Shown piece after piece: positions 1 to 8,566 of a DNA stretch of 64,000 nt (position 1 is the first letter of the stretch; every line of letters begins with the position of its first letter). Under the pieces are notes generated by a model that searched no databases, was not told where the DNA came from, and worked only from the letters and a program-made list of their open reading frames with translations. The translations under genes were made by a program, and so were the position numbers. This DNA is from Pusillimonas sp. TS35 (GTDB lineage: Bacteria; Pseudomonadota; Gammaproteobacteria; Burkholderiales; Burkholderiaceae_B), in assembly GCF_009857885.1 (NCBI RefSeq), contig NZ_WWER01000005.1, positions 310,001 through 374,000 of the forward strand, given 5' to 3'.

Positions 1-1
1 C

Positions 2-799
2 AATGTTGCGCTGCGCGTCAAGGATACCGATGACGATACCGTTTTCGAAGTTAGCGGCCGGGGCGAATTGCACCTGACGATTCTGGTCGAGAACATGCGT
101 CGCGAAGGCTACGAAATGGCCGTGTCGCGCCCGCGCGTGGTGTTCAAGGAAGAAAACGGCGTGCGGCTGGAGCCCTACGAACTGCTGACGGTGGACGTTG
201 AAGAATCTCATCAGGGCGGCGTGATGGAAGAGCTGGGCCGCCGCAAGGGTGATCTGCAGGACATGCAGCCTGACGGCCGCGGCCGTGTGCGCCTTGAGTA
301 CCGCATTCCCGCGCGGGGCTTGATCGGCTTTCAGAGCGAATTCATGACGCTGACGCGCGGCACGGGCTTGATGAGCCACATTTTCGACGATTACGCACCG
401 ATGCGCGAAGGTGGCGTGGGCGAGCGTCGCAACGGTGTGCTGATCAGCCAGGACGAAGGCGGCGCCGTGGCCTATGCCTTGTGGAAGCTGCAGGATCGCG
501 GTCGCATGTTCGTGTCGCCGCAGGATGCTCTGTATGAAGGCATGATCATCGGCATTCACAGCCGCGACAACGATCTGGTCGTCAATCCCATCAAAGAAAA
601 GAAGCTCACCAACGTGCGTGCCTCGGGCAAGGACGAGCACATCGACCTGGTGCCGCCCATCCAACTTACGCTTGAATATGCGGTCGAGTTCATCAACGAT
701 GATGAACTGGTCGAAGTCACGCCCAAGTCGATCCGCCTGCGCAAGCGCTACCTGCAAGAGCACGAGCGTCGCCGCATGGCGCGCGAAGGCGCGGTCTGA
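2..799 (+). CDS. typA: TypA/BipA translational GTPase, C-terminal part (5' truncated by window)
   Basis: This is the C-terminal ~265 residues of the ribosome-associated GTPase TypA (BipA), a translation-factor-like protein that helps ribosome assembly and stress adaptation. The reading frame is open from base 2, so the G domain lies upstream of the window. Visible parts are the EF-G-like domain with SGRGELHL and the ARGLIGFQSEFMTLTRGTG stretch typical of the family, then the TypA-specific C-terminal domain with LTNVRASGKDEH and the basic end LRKRYLQEHERRR. The length from SGRGELHL to the stop matches full-length family members, so the 3' end is intact. No partner gene follows in the same direction; an IS remnant with a terminator-like hairpin lies directly downstream. 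Confidence 0.96.
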   Translation, partial: NVALRVKDTDDDTVFEVSGRGELHLTILVENMRREGYEMAVSRPRVVFKEENGVRLEPYELLTVDVEESHQGGVMEELGRRKGDLQDMQPDGRGRVRLEYRIPARGLIGFQSEFMTLTRGTGLMSHIFDDYAPMREGGVGERRNGVLISQDEGGAVAYALWKLQDRGRMFVSPQDALYEGMIIGIHSRDNDLVVNPIKEKKLTNVRASGKDEHIDLVPPIQLTLEYAVEFINDDELVEVTPKSIRLRKRYLQEHERRRMAREGAV

Positions 800-885
800 G
801 CGCGCATATGCCGGCCCGCGCCCTGCATTCAAGGCGCCGGGGCATGGCAAGATAAAAAACGGCTCGCCGACTGAACCCGGCTGAA

Positions 886-1037
886 ATGCACCCCAAAAGT
901 TGGACACCGATCCAACCTTTGGGGTGTTTTTCATGACGAAGTACGATCAACAGTTCAAACTGTCCGTCGTGCGACGCCTCGAATCGAGGAAGCATGGCTA
1001 TCAATCTGCGTCGCCGCCTCGTCCCCGCACACGGTAG
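886..1037 (+). mobile_element. IS3-family (IS150-like) remnant with truncated orfA
   Basis: A 34-codon open frame (933-1037) begins MTKYDQQFKLSVVRRLESRK, the typical start of IS3/IS150-type OrfA helix-turn-helix proteins, then runs into unrelated sequence and stops, so only the N terminus survives. Just upstream, CACCCCAAAAGTTGG (889-903) and CCAACCTTTGGGGTG (912-926) form a 15-bp inverted repeat with one mismatch, as seen ahead of orfA in this IS group, followed by five T. No orfB, second terminal repeat or target duplication was found. It is a dead fragment. The hairpin plus T run may now serve as the typA terminator. The rest, up to 1189, shows nothing I recognise. Confidence 0.7.
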
Positions 1038-1189
1038 CACTCGACGATCACAAGACTTGTCTCTTCGCCGCCCAAGAGGCAGTATTGCCGGATTACACTG
1101 GGACGCGCATTGTTTTCCGGCGTGGGGTCTTGCCGTAGACGATGGCAGGCAATGCACGCGATAAATGACAACAATTTGGAGATCGACGC

Positions 1190-1642
1190 ATGGAAACCAC
1201 CTGGCAGCGGATTACCGCCAGCTTTGGCGCACAGGGCTTGATGGAAACGTTCGGCGCGCAGTTAGTGCTGGTGGAGAACGGCGAGGTGCATATTGCCGTG
1301 CCGTTTTCTCGCCATATTGCGCAGCAGCACGGGTTTTTGCACGGTGGCGCAGTGGCGGGGTTGGTGGATACGGCCTGCGGCTACGCGGCCTTGACGCAGG
1401 CGCCGCCGGAGTGCGAGGTGGTGACCGCCGAATTCAAGATCAATATGTTGCGCCCGGCCGTTGGCGAGCGTTTCCTGGCGGTAGGAAAGGTGCACAACGC
1501 GGGCAGGACGCTTGCGGTGTGCACGGGTGAAATCCGCGCGTACGTGGGCGAGGGCGACGCATATAAGGTGGCTGCGCTGATGCAGGCTACGATGGCGTTT
1601 GTACAGCACAAGGCTGTTCAGGTAGAACGCGGCGCCTGCTGA
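1190..1642 (+). CDS. PaaI-family hotdog thioesterase
   Basis: A 150-residue single-domain hotdog-fold protein of the PaaI/acyl-CoA thioesterase type, expected to hydrolyse small or aromatic acyl-CoA thioesters in the cytosol. The family signature is visible as HGGAVAGLVDTACGYAAL (about residues 50-67), with the HGG turn and the acidic residue on the central helix that carries catalysis. It is followed by the strands VTAEFKINMLRP and the late GEIRAY segment. Length is normal for the family. It stands alone, with no CoA-ligase or aromatic pathway gene nearby, so the substrate cannot be named. Confidence 0.85.
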   Translation: METTWQRITASFGAQGLMETFGAQLVLVENGEVHIAVPFSRHIAQQHGFLHGGAVAGLVDTACGYAALTQAPPECEVVTAEFKINMLRPAVGERFLAVGKVHNAGRTLAVCTGEIRAYVGEGDAYKVAALMQATMAFVQHKAVQVERGAC

Positions 1643-1864
1643 TCGCCAAGGGCGAACATTGTCAGCGCAAGAAGGCAACGAGCGGCCCGGCGACGACTTC
1701 GGCAAGACGTCCGCAGAGGTCGCCGGCACACTCCGCACTTGCTGTCCGATGTTGCCCTGCCGTGCTGCGTCAGGAAGGTACACAGCATCGAAGCACAGAA
1801 GCATCGACGTGCCCGCATGCATACATGTGAGTGTCTACAGCACTACCTTCTATATGTAAAATAC

Positions 1865-1884
1865 AATAATTACTATTAAGATTT
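1865..1884 (+). promoter_or_regulatory. Possible Fur-type site upstream of the TonB-dependent receptor
   Basis: The 396 bases between the thioesterase and the receptor gene hold no gene. Within them is an AT-rich island (about 1848-1895), sharply different from the surrounding GC-rich DNA. It contains AATAATTACTATTAAGAT, which can be read as three degenerate NATWAT-like hexamers as in Fur boxes. It lies about 155 bases upstream of the receptor start. The match is weak. The island may simply be the promoter. Confidence 0.25.
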
Positions 1885-2038
1885 TTATTCATATAGCCCA
1901 GCTTGCAGCCGGTGCTCCCAACCCGGCTGTCGGCACACCACTCCCTCATGTCATTGCTGCTGCGATTGCGCGCCTGGTGCGCGCGGCTTGTTGGTTTGTC
2001 CTGTTTCTTTCATCCATGACAACCAACAAGGTGCTTTC

Positions 2039-4270
2039 ATGCAACCCTATTCCGTTCCCGGAGATGCGCCAGGCGCCGCCCGGGCCATGCCCAGGCGCAT
2101 CGCTGCCCTGATACTCCCGCTCGCAGCCACTGGCTTCCTGCCCCTCGCAGCCCATGCCGATTCCTCCGCCCCTGGTCAGGACGTGCAGACGCTCGCCCCG
2201 ATTCCTGTATCGAGCCGCATTGGCAGCCAGATCATGCCGCCGGTGCAGTCCACACTCACCCTCGATCGAGAACAGCTGGATGTCCTGTCACGCGGATCGG
2301 ACAGTCTCGCGACCGTCCTGGCCAAAGCCGTACCAGGCATGTCCGACGCAAGCCGCACCGCAACGGATTACGGCCAGACCTTGCGCGGCCGCAACATGCT
2401 GGTGCTCGTTGACGGGATCCCGCTGAATACCAACCGCAATGCGTCCCGCACGCTGGCCAGCATCAATATGGCCGATATCGAAGAAATCGAGATCCTGCGC
2501 GGCAGCAGTGCGCTGTATGGCGCCGAGGCTTCTGGAGGCATCATTTCCATCCGCACGCGGCGACCCACAGGCGGATTCATCTCCGAGACGACGGTGTCGG
2601 GTACTTCGTCGCTGACCAATCCCGGCGCCGCAGGCCTGGGGGGCGAGCTGCAGCATTATTTTTCGGGCGCGAATGGCGCCCTGGATTATTCACTGAACGT
2701 CGGTGCGGGCCTGACCGGCGCATCATTCGACGCACATGGGCGGCGGATCGCGCCAGATCCAAGTCAGGGCGACTGGGCCGACTCCCGCTCTTACAGCGTC
2801 GCCGGAAAACTGGGCTTTAACATGGATGCGGACCAGCGCCTGCAACTGTCTGTGAATTACCAGGACATCCAGCAGGATACGGACTACGTGTCCGACCCCG
2901 CCGTCGCCCGACTGCCACCCGGGAGCGTATCGGCGCGGCCCTTGCGCGGATTGGAACTGGATCGCCAGAATGCCTTGCGCAACCAGATGGTGGCACTCGA
3001 TTACGAGCATCGTGCCCTGGGCGACAGCACGCTCGCCGCGCAAATCTACTACCGCGACATGTTCACCCGCTTTGGACCGTTCGACGCGCGTGCCATCAGT
3101 GTGCGGGGCAACCATGTCGACCAGGCCCAGCAAAACTCCAGCGTGCTCGGAGGCCGGCTGACCATCAAGACGCCGCTGGGCGGAAGCGGTACTACGATGT
3201 TGACGTGGGGCGGTGATGTGAGCCGTGAGCGCAGCGATATGCCGCTCGACATTTTCGACGGGGGCGCATACGATGTCAGCGGCGGGCTGGTATATCGCAA
3301 GACCGGGAAACTGACCTATATGCCTCCTGTCACGACAACGATCGGCGGCCTCTTCGCACAGCTCGAGCATCGCTTCAGCCCATCGTGGGCCGTACAGGGT
3401 GGCATCCGCTACGATCGCGCTGCGGTAAGCTTCGACGACTTCCAGCCGCTGTCGCAATTGCGCGCCTCTTCGCCGCAGTCCGTGCGCGGCGGCAACGTCA
3501 GCTATCATGGGTGGAGCTACAACGCGGGGCTGGTCTACACGCCTGTTCGCGGACACGATGTCCATCTGTCTTACAGCGAAGGGTTCGAGCTGCCGGATGT
3601 CGGCCTGCAGATACGCAATGCACGCCCGGGTTTCGACATCGGCAGCTCGTCGCTCGAGCCCATCAAGACCCGCACTGTCGAACTGGGATGGCGCGGGCAG
3701 TTTTCAGAGGTGTCTGCCTTCGTCACGGCCTTCCAGTCGTGGTCCGACCTGGGTGCCGTGCAGACAACGGATTTCGGTCTAACCCTGCAGCGCAACCGCG
3801 AACGCATCCGCGGCATCGAAGCCGGCCTGGATTACCTGACCGCGGACGAACGCTGGGGTTGGGGCGGTTCTGTTGCCTGGATGCAAGGGCGGGAACGCCC
3901 GCAGGGCAGCGCCGATTACCGCGACATGACGGGCTACCGCATACCCCCCCTGAAATTGAGCGCCTATGTCGATTACCGCCCCAGCGAGCGCTGGCAGCAC
4001 CGGCTGCAGCTTGTCTCGTTCGCGTCGAAAGACTACCGCCTCGACGGTAGGGGCGCATTCGGGCGCCGGGATACCCACGGGTACACACTGCTCGACTTGG
4101 TCAGCAGTTACAAGCTGGACCGAAACAGCCGCATTTCGGTGGGCGTGGAAAATCTCCTGAATCGCGATTACCACCCGCTCTACAGCCAGTTGATGCGCAG
4201 CAACAACAACGCCAGCCGGCTGCCAGGCTCGGGGACAACAGTTCGGGTTGCGTACACCCATCGCTGGTAG
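2039..4270 (+). CDS. TonB-dependent outer-membrane receptor
   Basis: A 743-residue outer-membrane receptor that should use TonB energy to import a siderophore, cobalamin or another scarce ligand. The ATG at 2039 is chosen because AAGG lies about 8 bases upstream. A signal peptide follows (MPRRIAALILPLAATGFLPL, cut after AAHA). The plug domain carries LRGRNMLVLVDGIPLN and EIEILRGSSALYGAEASGGI. The remainder is a 22-strand-type barrel ending in a terminal aromatic residue (AYTHRW), the usual outer-membrane insertion signal. It is monocistronic and ends at a strong bidirectional terminator. The CirA/FepA/BtuB-like plug does not fix the ligand, and no transport or siderophore genes are adjacent. 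Iron regulation is only suggested by the AT-rich upstream island. Confidence 0.92.
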   Translation: MQPYSVPGDAPGAARAMPRRIAALILPLAATGFLPLAAHADSSAPGQDVQTLAPIPVSSRIGSQIMPPVQSTLTLDREQLDVLSRGSDSLATVLAKAVPGMSDASRTATDYGQTLRGRNMLVLVDGIPLNTNRNASRTLASINMADIEEIEILRGSSALYGAEASGGIISIRTRRPTGGFISETTVSGTSSLTNPGAAGLGGELQHYFSGANGALDYSLNVGAGLTGASFDAHGRRIAPDPSQGDWADSRSYSVAGKLGFNMDADQRLQLSVNYQDIQQDTDYVSDPAVARLPPGSVSARPLRGLELDRQNALRNQMVALDYEHRALGDSTLAAQIYYRDMFTRFGPFDARAISVRGNHVDQAQQNSSVLGGRLTIKTPLGGSGTTMLTWGGDVSRERSDMPLDIFDGGAYDVSGGLVYRKTGKLTYMPPVTTTIGGLFAQLEHRFSPSWAVQGGIRYDRAAVSFDDFQPLSQLRASSPQSVRGGNVSYHGWSYNAGLVYTPVRGHDVHLSYSEGFELPDVGLQIRNARPGFDIGSSSLEPIKTRTVELGWRGQFSEVSAFVTAFQSWSDLGAVQTTDFGLTLQRNRERIRGIEAGLDYLTADERWGWGGSVAWMQGRERPQGSADYRDMTGYRIPPLKLSAYVDYRPSERWQHRLQLVSFASKDYRLDGRGAFGRRDTHGYTLLDLVSSYKLDRNSRISVGVENLLNRDYHPLYSQLMRSNNNASRLPGSGTTVRVAYTHRW

Positions 4271-4327
4271 CGATATCGGCCCTGGAATGCGTTCGCGCCT
4301 GCGGGGCCCGGACCTTCAGGCACTCAG

Positions 4328-4368
4328 AAAAAGCCGTCTCGCCGCTTTGATCGGCGAGACGGCTTTTT
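4328..4368. terminator. Bidirectional rho-independent terminator between receptor gene and thiG
   Basis: A perfect 17-bp inverted repeat, AAAAAGCCGTCTCGCCG (4328-4344) and its complement (4352-4368), with a 7-base loop. Flanking A and T runs let it work in both directions between the convergent receptor gene and thiG. Confidence 0.92.
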
Positions 4369-4385
4369 CATGCCGGGCTTGGCTG

Positions 4386-5177
4386 CTACAAGACGAAGGG
4401 ACGACCGATGACGGGAGTGGTGGCGACGGCCATGTCCTGCTCGGCCATGATGCCGGCTTGCCAGGCTTTCCGGCCGCCTTCGACTGCGAGCTTGAAGGCC
4501 TCGGCCATCAGTACCGGATCATGCGCCTGCGAGACAGCGGAATTCAGCAGTACGCCGTCAAAGCCCAGCTCCATGGCCTGCATGGCGTCCATGGGCGAAC
4601 CGATGCCGGCATCGATGATGAGCGGCACGTCAGTGATGCGGTCGCGCAGGGTGCGCAGGGCGTAGGGGTTGATCAGCCCCTGGCCCGAGCCGATCGGGGC
4701 GCCCCAGGGCATCAGGATGCGGCAGCCAGCATCGAGCAGGCGATGGCAGGTGACGAGATCATCCGTACAGTAGGGAAAGACCTCGAAGCCCGCCTTGATC
4801 AGCTCGGTTGCGGCCTGCACCAATTCAAAGGGATCGGGCTGCAAGGTGTACTGGTCGCCGATGACTTCGAGCTTGATCCAGTTTGTATCGAATACCTCGC
4901 GCGCCATGTGGGCCAGTGCGATTGCTTCGGCGGCGGTATGGCAGCCGGCGGTGTTGGGCAGCAGGTGTGCGCCGCTCTGGCGGATCAGCCTGAAGAAGGA
5001 CTGGCCGCCCGATTGCGTGTCACCACCTGGCTGCGCCATCTGGCGCTTGAGGCCGACGGTGACAACTTGGGCGCCCGATGCCTCGATGGCCTGTTCGAGC
5101 ACCATGGGCGATGGATAGCCCGCAGTGCCCAGGAAGAAACGACTTTCCAGCGTTACGCCGGCAATAGACCAGGACAT
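4386..5177 (-). CDS. thiG: Thiazole synthase ThiG
   Basis: ThiG (263 residues) condenses 1-deoxy-D-xylulose 5-phosphate, dehydroglycine and ThiS thiocarboxylate into the thiazole phosphate of thiamine. It is a cytosolic TIM-barrel enzyme. Visible family marks are TVGLKRQ with the Schiff-base lysine region, [30 protein letters not shown] at the phosphate-binding loop, and the terminal [18 protein letters not shown]. Length is normal. It is the last gene of thiO-thiS-thiG, 6 bases after thiS. The DXP substrate is made by dxs at 31.2 kb in the same window. Confidence 0.97.
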   Translation of the reverse strand: MSWSIAGVTLESRFFLGTAGYPSPMVLEQAIEASGAQVVTVGLKRQMAQPGGDTQSGGQSFFRLIRQSGAHLLPNTAGCHTAAEAIALAHMAREVFDTNWIKLEVIGDQYTLQPDPFELVQAATELIKAGFEVFPYCTDDLVTCHRLLDAGCRILMPWGAPIGSGQGLINPYALRTLRDRITDVPLIIDAGIGSPMDAMQAMELGFDGVLLNSAVSQAHDPVLMAEAFKLAVEGGRKAWQAGIMAEQDMAVATTPVIGRPFVL

Positions 5178-5183
5178 CTGGGT

Positions 5184-5405
5184 TCAGCCTCCGGTGATGG
5201 GTTCAAACGTGGTGACGGCGTCATCGTTGTTGAGGACGATATCTGCGCGTGCCTGGCGGGCGACATGACGCCCGTTGACCGCAGTGGCAACGGGTACGCC
5301 GTCTTGCATGGCGCGGGCCGCAAAGGCGCGCATGGCGTCGTCGAGCGTAAAGCCCTGGGCAACCGTATGCCGCTGGCCGTTAAAAAGAATATCGATGGTG
5401 CTCAC
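5184..5405 (-). CDS. thiS: Sulfur carrier protein ThiS
   Basis: A 73-residue ubiquitin-like sulfur carrier with the required C-terminal Gly-Gly (ends FEPITGG), which is adenylated and converted to the thiocarboxylate that donates sulfur for thiazole formation by ThiG. The N-terminal beta-grasp (STIDILFNGQRHTV) and the central NGRHVAR loop fit the family. It lies between thiO and thiG with spacers of only 7 and 6 bases, so it is clearly co-transcribed. The activating enzyme ThiF is not present in this window. Confidence 0.96.
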   Translation of the reverse strand: MSTIDILFNGQRHTVAQGFTLDDAMRAFAARAMQDGVPVATAVNGRHVARQARADIVLNNDDAVTTFEPITGG

Positions 5406-5412
5406 TGTCTTG

Positions 5413-6492
5413 CTATGCCCGGATCAGGGGATCGTGGGAAAAAGCCTGGGCCATGGCGTCTTCGGCGATTGCCGGGGCAATCAGCCAGCCGTGGCGGAAC
5501 AGGCCGTTGATGCGTGTAAGGCCGGCTTGTTGCTCGATGCGGGGCAGGTTGTCGACCAGGGCGGGACGCAGATTGGTTTCGCTGTGCACGACGCGTGCCT
5601 CGAGCAGTGCCGGCATCATGCTGTGCGCCGCCGCCAGTAATTCTACCGTGCCGCGCAGAGAGACGGGAGAGCGATCCTCGCTTTCGATTTCGCTGGCGCC
5701 CACCACGATGATGTCGCCGCGCCGTGGCACCACGTATACGCGATGACGCGGGTGCAGCAGGCGCACCGGGCGGTTCAGCCGCACGCCTGGAGCATGCAGC
5801 CAGAAGATTTCGCCGCGCACACCGCGCACATTGCGGCAGGAGATTTCGTTGCCCAGATCGGGTGCGCCCGGCAGGCGCTGGCCCAGGCCGCGCACGTCGA
5901 ATACGTGGTCGAATTCCCACACCTGATCGCCCACGCCCAGGAGGCCGGGTTGAACGCGGTCGATCGAGCTGCCCCAGTGCCATTGCACGCCGCGGGCGCC
6001 TTCGTACAGACCCTGCATGGTTTCGACGGAATTGAGCAGCCCTTCGTGCGGTAGCAGCCAGGCCTGAGTGGGGCCGCGCACGTCGGGTTCAAGCTGAGCC
6101 AGCTCATCGATAGCGATGCGCACAGGTCGATATGCTTGAGGTGCCTTCTCGGCCAGCAGGCCGACAGTGCGTTGGGCGGCGCCGGTATCCTGCCGGTGCG
6201 CCAGCAGCAGGCTGCCTTCGCGCGAGAACGACACCTGCCCGGGTAGCGTGGGAATGATCTGCGCCCAACGGTCAAGCGAGCGCACGCCCAGGCTGAAGAC
6301 GTTGCTGTTGGCGCATTCGAGTTCGGCCGTGGGCGTGAGCATGCCGGCGGCCGTCCAGCCGGCCGCGCCCCGGCCTTGCGGGCCGTCGGCGGGATCGAAC
6401 ACGCTGACAGCATGGCCCTGTTGGGTAAGCAAATAAGCAAGCAAACGGCCCAGGACACCAGCGCCGGCAATACCGATATTCATTTTTTTCAT
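5413..6492 (-). CDS. thiO: Glycine oxidase ThiO (FAD-dependent)
   Basis: An FAD-dependent amine oxidase of 359 residues that oxidises glycine to the dehydroglycine needed by ThiG in organisms that do not use ThiH. The N-terminal Rossmann motif GIAGAGVLGRLLAYLL binds FAD, and the DAO fold continues with YVVPRRGDIIVVGASEIES and the late NGLFRHGWLIAPAIAEDA typical of ThiO. A downstream in-frame ATG at 6483 is an alternative start; neither has a strong ribosome-binding site. It is the first gene of thiOSG. The upstream gap of about 56 bases is too short for a TPP riboswitch, so thiamine control here is not evident. Confidence 0.94.
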   Translation of the reverse strand: MKKMNIGIAGAGVLGRLLAYLLTQQGHAVSVFDPADGPQGRGAAGWTAAGMLTPTAELECANSNVFSLGVRSLDRWAQIIPTLPGQVSFSREGSLLLAHRQDTGAAQRTVGLLAEKAPQAYRPVRIAIDELAQLEPDVRGPTQAWLLPHEGLLNSVETMQGLYEGARGVQWHWGSSIDRVQPGLLGVGDQVWEFDHVFDVRGLGQRLPGAPDLGNEISCRNVRGVRGEIFWLHAPGVRLNRPVRLLHPRHRVYVVPRRGDIIVVGASEIESEDRSPVSLRGTVELLAAAHSMMPALLEARVVHSETNLRPALVDNLPRIEQQAGLTRINGLFRHGWLIAPAIAEDAMAQAFSHDPLIRA

Positions 6493-6519
6493 CCAAACTT
6501 TATAAAAAACGGTACAATT

Positions 6520-6538
6520 TATTCCTATTATTGGAATA
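6520..6538. promoter_or_regulatory. Palindromic candidate operator between thiO and the IclR gene
   Basis: TATTCC (6520-6525) and GGAATA (6533-6538) form a perfect 6-bp dyad around a 7-base AT centre. It sits 10 bases ahead of the iclR start in the divergent thiO/iclR promoter region. An IclR-family autoregulatory site is plausible but untested. Confidence 0.4.
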
Positions 6539-6548
6539 TAGAGCGATC

Positions 6549-7373
6549 ATGGCAGCGCGTCCACAAGAAATATCAAGCGAATTGAAAATCGATGGCAACA
6601 CGCCCACGATGCGGCTGTTCGCCCTGCTTGAGGTCATTGCCCAGAAAGACCAGTACTTTTCACTGCAAGGCTTGGTGGAGGAGCTGGGCCTGCCTAAGCC
6701 CACACTGCACCGCATGCTGCAGCAGCTGGAAGGCGCAGGCATGATCCAGCGCGACGGAGACGGGCGCCAGTACAGCAGCGGGTTGCGTTTGCGGCGCATG
6801 GCCGAGAACCTGCTGCTGAACAATACCGTGCATGGCGCGCGGCATTCGGTGCTGCGCCAGCTGGTAGAAGAGGTGGGCGAAAGTTGCAACATCACCACAT
6901 GCTCGGGGGATGAGGTATTGTATCTCGACCGGGTGGAAACGCTGGCCCCGTTGCGCTTCTATCTGCATCCTGGTTCGCGCGTGCCGTTGCATTGCTCTGC
7001 CAGCGGCAAGCTGTTCATGGCGCAGATGACGCCCTCGCAGCGGCGGCGGCTGCTCACTGCCACCACGCTCAGCGGCTATACCGACAAGACACTTACTTCT
7101 GCCGAGGCCGTCGAGGCCGAGATAGAAGCCGTGCGTCGCAACGGTTACGGTATGGACAACGAAGAGTTCTTGCCGGGGCTGTTGTGCATCGCCGTGGCGG
7201 TGCCGTCCACGCAGGGCAAATCCAATATGGCCGTGGCCATCCAGGCGCCCATTATGCGCATGCCGGCCGAGAAAGCGCGGCAGCACCTGCCCGCGCTGCG
7301 CCGGGCCGCTCAGGCGCTGGCCAGGATAGAAGCCGGCAATTATCCGCCCGACGACAATCCGCAGGCGGGCTGA
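6549..7373 (+). CDS. IclR-family transcriptional regulator
   Basis: A 274-residue regulator. The N-terminal winged helix-turn-helix (about residues 20-80) shows TMRLFALLEVIA and LGLPKPTLHRMLQQLEGAGM. The C-terminal GAF-like effector domain shows the family segments PLHCSASGKLFMAQM and GYGMDNEEFLPGLLCIAVAV. The start is ATG 6549; an in-frame TTG at 6531 would fall inside the palindrome. It lies 31 bases upstream of the CobS-like gene, so it may be co-transcribed with the CobS/CobT-like pair and control it, the nearby xsc-pta genes, or thiO. The effector is unknown; small organic acids are usual for the family. Confidence 0.92.
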   Translation: MAARPQEISSELKIDGNTPTMRLFALLEVIAQKDQYFSLQGLVEELGLPKPTLHRMLQQLEGAGMIQRDGDGRQYSSGLRLRRMAENLLLNNTVHGARHSVLRQLVEEVGESCNITTCSGDEVLYLDRVETLAPLRFYLHPGSRVPLHCSASGKLFMAQMTPSQRRRLLTATTLSGYTDKTLTSAEAVEAEIEAVRRNGYGMDNEEFLPGLLCIAVAVPSTQGKSNMAVAIQAPIMRMPAEKARQHLPALRRAAQALARIEAGNYPPDDNPQAG

Positions 7374-7404
7374 CACCCGTAAGGCGTAGATCAAGGAGAC
7401 ACTC

Positions 7405-8403
7405 ATGCAGCACGCCCCCATTCCGTCCATGGCCGCCCAGGGCACCGCCGCGCCGGCTATGCAGCAAGTACCGGTGCGTGATCTGTTTGGGCTGGACACC
7501 AGCCTGAAGGTGCCGGCGTACATCGAACGCGATGAGCACGTACCGGAAATCGATACTGCCTACCGCTTCGACCACGCCGCCACGATGGCCATCCTGGCGG
7601 GCTTTGCGCACAATCGGCGCGTGCTGGTGCAGGGCCTGCACGGCACGGGCAAATCCACCCATATCGAACAGGTGGCGGCACGGCTCAACTGGCCCTGTGT
7701 GCGCGTCAACCTTGATGGCCACATCAGCCGGTTGGATCTGGTGGGCCGTGACGCCATTGTGCTGCGCGAAGGCATGCAGGTCACAGAATTCCAGGAAGGC
7801 ATCATTCCCTGGGCCTTGCAGCGGCCAGTGGCGCTGATTCTGGACGAATACGATGCCGGCCGGCCCGATGTCATGTTCGTGATCCAGCGCATCCTGGAAC
7901 GCGATGGGCGGTTCACGCTGCTGGACCAGAACCGGGTTATCACGCCGAATGCGGGCTTCCGGCTGTTTGCCACCGCCAATACGCTGGGGCTGGGCAACAC
8001 CACCGGCCTGTACCAAGGCACGCAACTACTCAACCATGCCCAGCTTGATCGCTGGAATATCGTGGCGACGCTCAATTATCTGGCGCCCGAGCACGAACTG
8101 GCGATCGTGGCCGGGCGTGTGCCCGCGCTGGACGACGAACGCGGGCGGGCCATGGTGGCGGCCATGATTGCAGTGGCTGGCCTGACCCGAAAGGGCTTTG
8201 AGGTGGGCGACCTGAGCACGTTGATGTCCCCACGCACCGTCATTACCTGGGCCGAGAACACATGCATTTTTGGTGATCAGGCCTTGGCTTTCCAGCTTTC
8301 TTTCCTGAACAAGTGCGATGAAGCCGAGCGCGGCATCGTCGCTGAATATTATCAACGCTGCTTTGGTGAGGATCTGCCTGGCTTAGAGCAGGCCGTGGCC
8401 TGA
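7405..8403 (+). CDS. CobS-like MoxR-type AAA+ ATPase
   Basis: A 332-residue AAA+ ATPase closely resembling CobS, the motor subunit of aerobic cobaltochelatase. Walker A is GLHGTGKST (about residue 76), Walker B is VALILDEYDAGRPD, and sensor 1 lies in LFATANTLGLGN. The conserved N-terminal CobS segment VRDLFGLD and the ending YYQRCFGEDLP are present. A clear ribosome-binding site (AGGAG) precedes the ATG. With the VWA gene 163 bases downstream it forms a MoxR/VWA pair. In the known pathway CobS and CobT power CobN in cobalt insertion into hydrogenobyrinic acid a,c-diamide. No cobN or other cob gene is in the window, so that role is uncertain and a metallochaperone role for another enzyme is possible. 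Confidence 0.85.
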   Translation: MQHAPIPSMAAQGTAAPAMQQVPVRDLFGLDTSLKVPAYIERDEHVPEIDTAYRFDHAATMAILAGFAHNRRVLVQGLHGTGKSTHIEQVAARLNWPCVRVNLDGHISRLDLVGRDAIVLREGMQVTEFQEGIIPWALQRPVALILDEYDAGRPDVMFVIQRILERDGRFTLLDQNRVITPNAGFRLFATANTLGLGNTTGLYQGTQLLNHAQLDRWNIVATLNYLAPEHELAIVAGRVPALDDERGRAMVAAMIAVAGLTRKGFEVGDLSTLMSPRTVITWAENTCIFGDQALAFQLSFLNKCDEAERGIVAEYYQRCFGEDLPGLEQAVA

Positions 8404-8421
8404 GCAGAAGCCAGCAGGTGG

Positions 8422-8439
8422 GCGCCACCAAGGTGGCGC
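8422..8439 (+). other. Hairpin in the cobS-like/cobT-like intergenic gap
   Basis: GCGCCACC (8422-8429) and GGTGGCGC (8432-8439) form a perfect GC-rich stem 20 bases after the CobS-like stop. No T run follows, so it is not a standard terminator. It could stabilise the upstream message or set the ratio of the two proteins. Confidence 0.4.
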
Positions 8440-8566
8440 GGGCAGGGGCCGGCACAGTACGCCCTGTATGTATCCGAACAGCGTTGATCCAGCCTGGCAG
8501 ATCCAGAACGCTTGATATGGCAAGAACGGCCCGCAATGGCCCAATGGGAGCCAAGGAGGCATCATC

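Noticed and set aside
6493-6548. TPP riboswitch ahead of thiO
   Set aside because: The gap to the divergent iclR gene is only 56 bases, and the conserved riboswitch core elements are absent.
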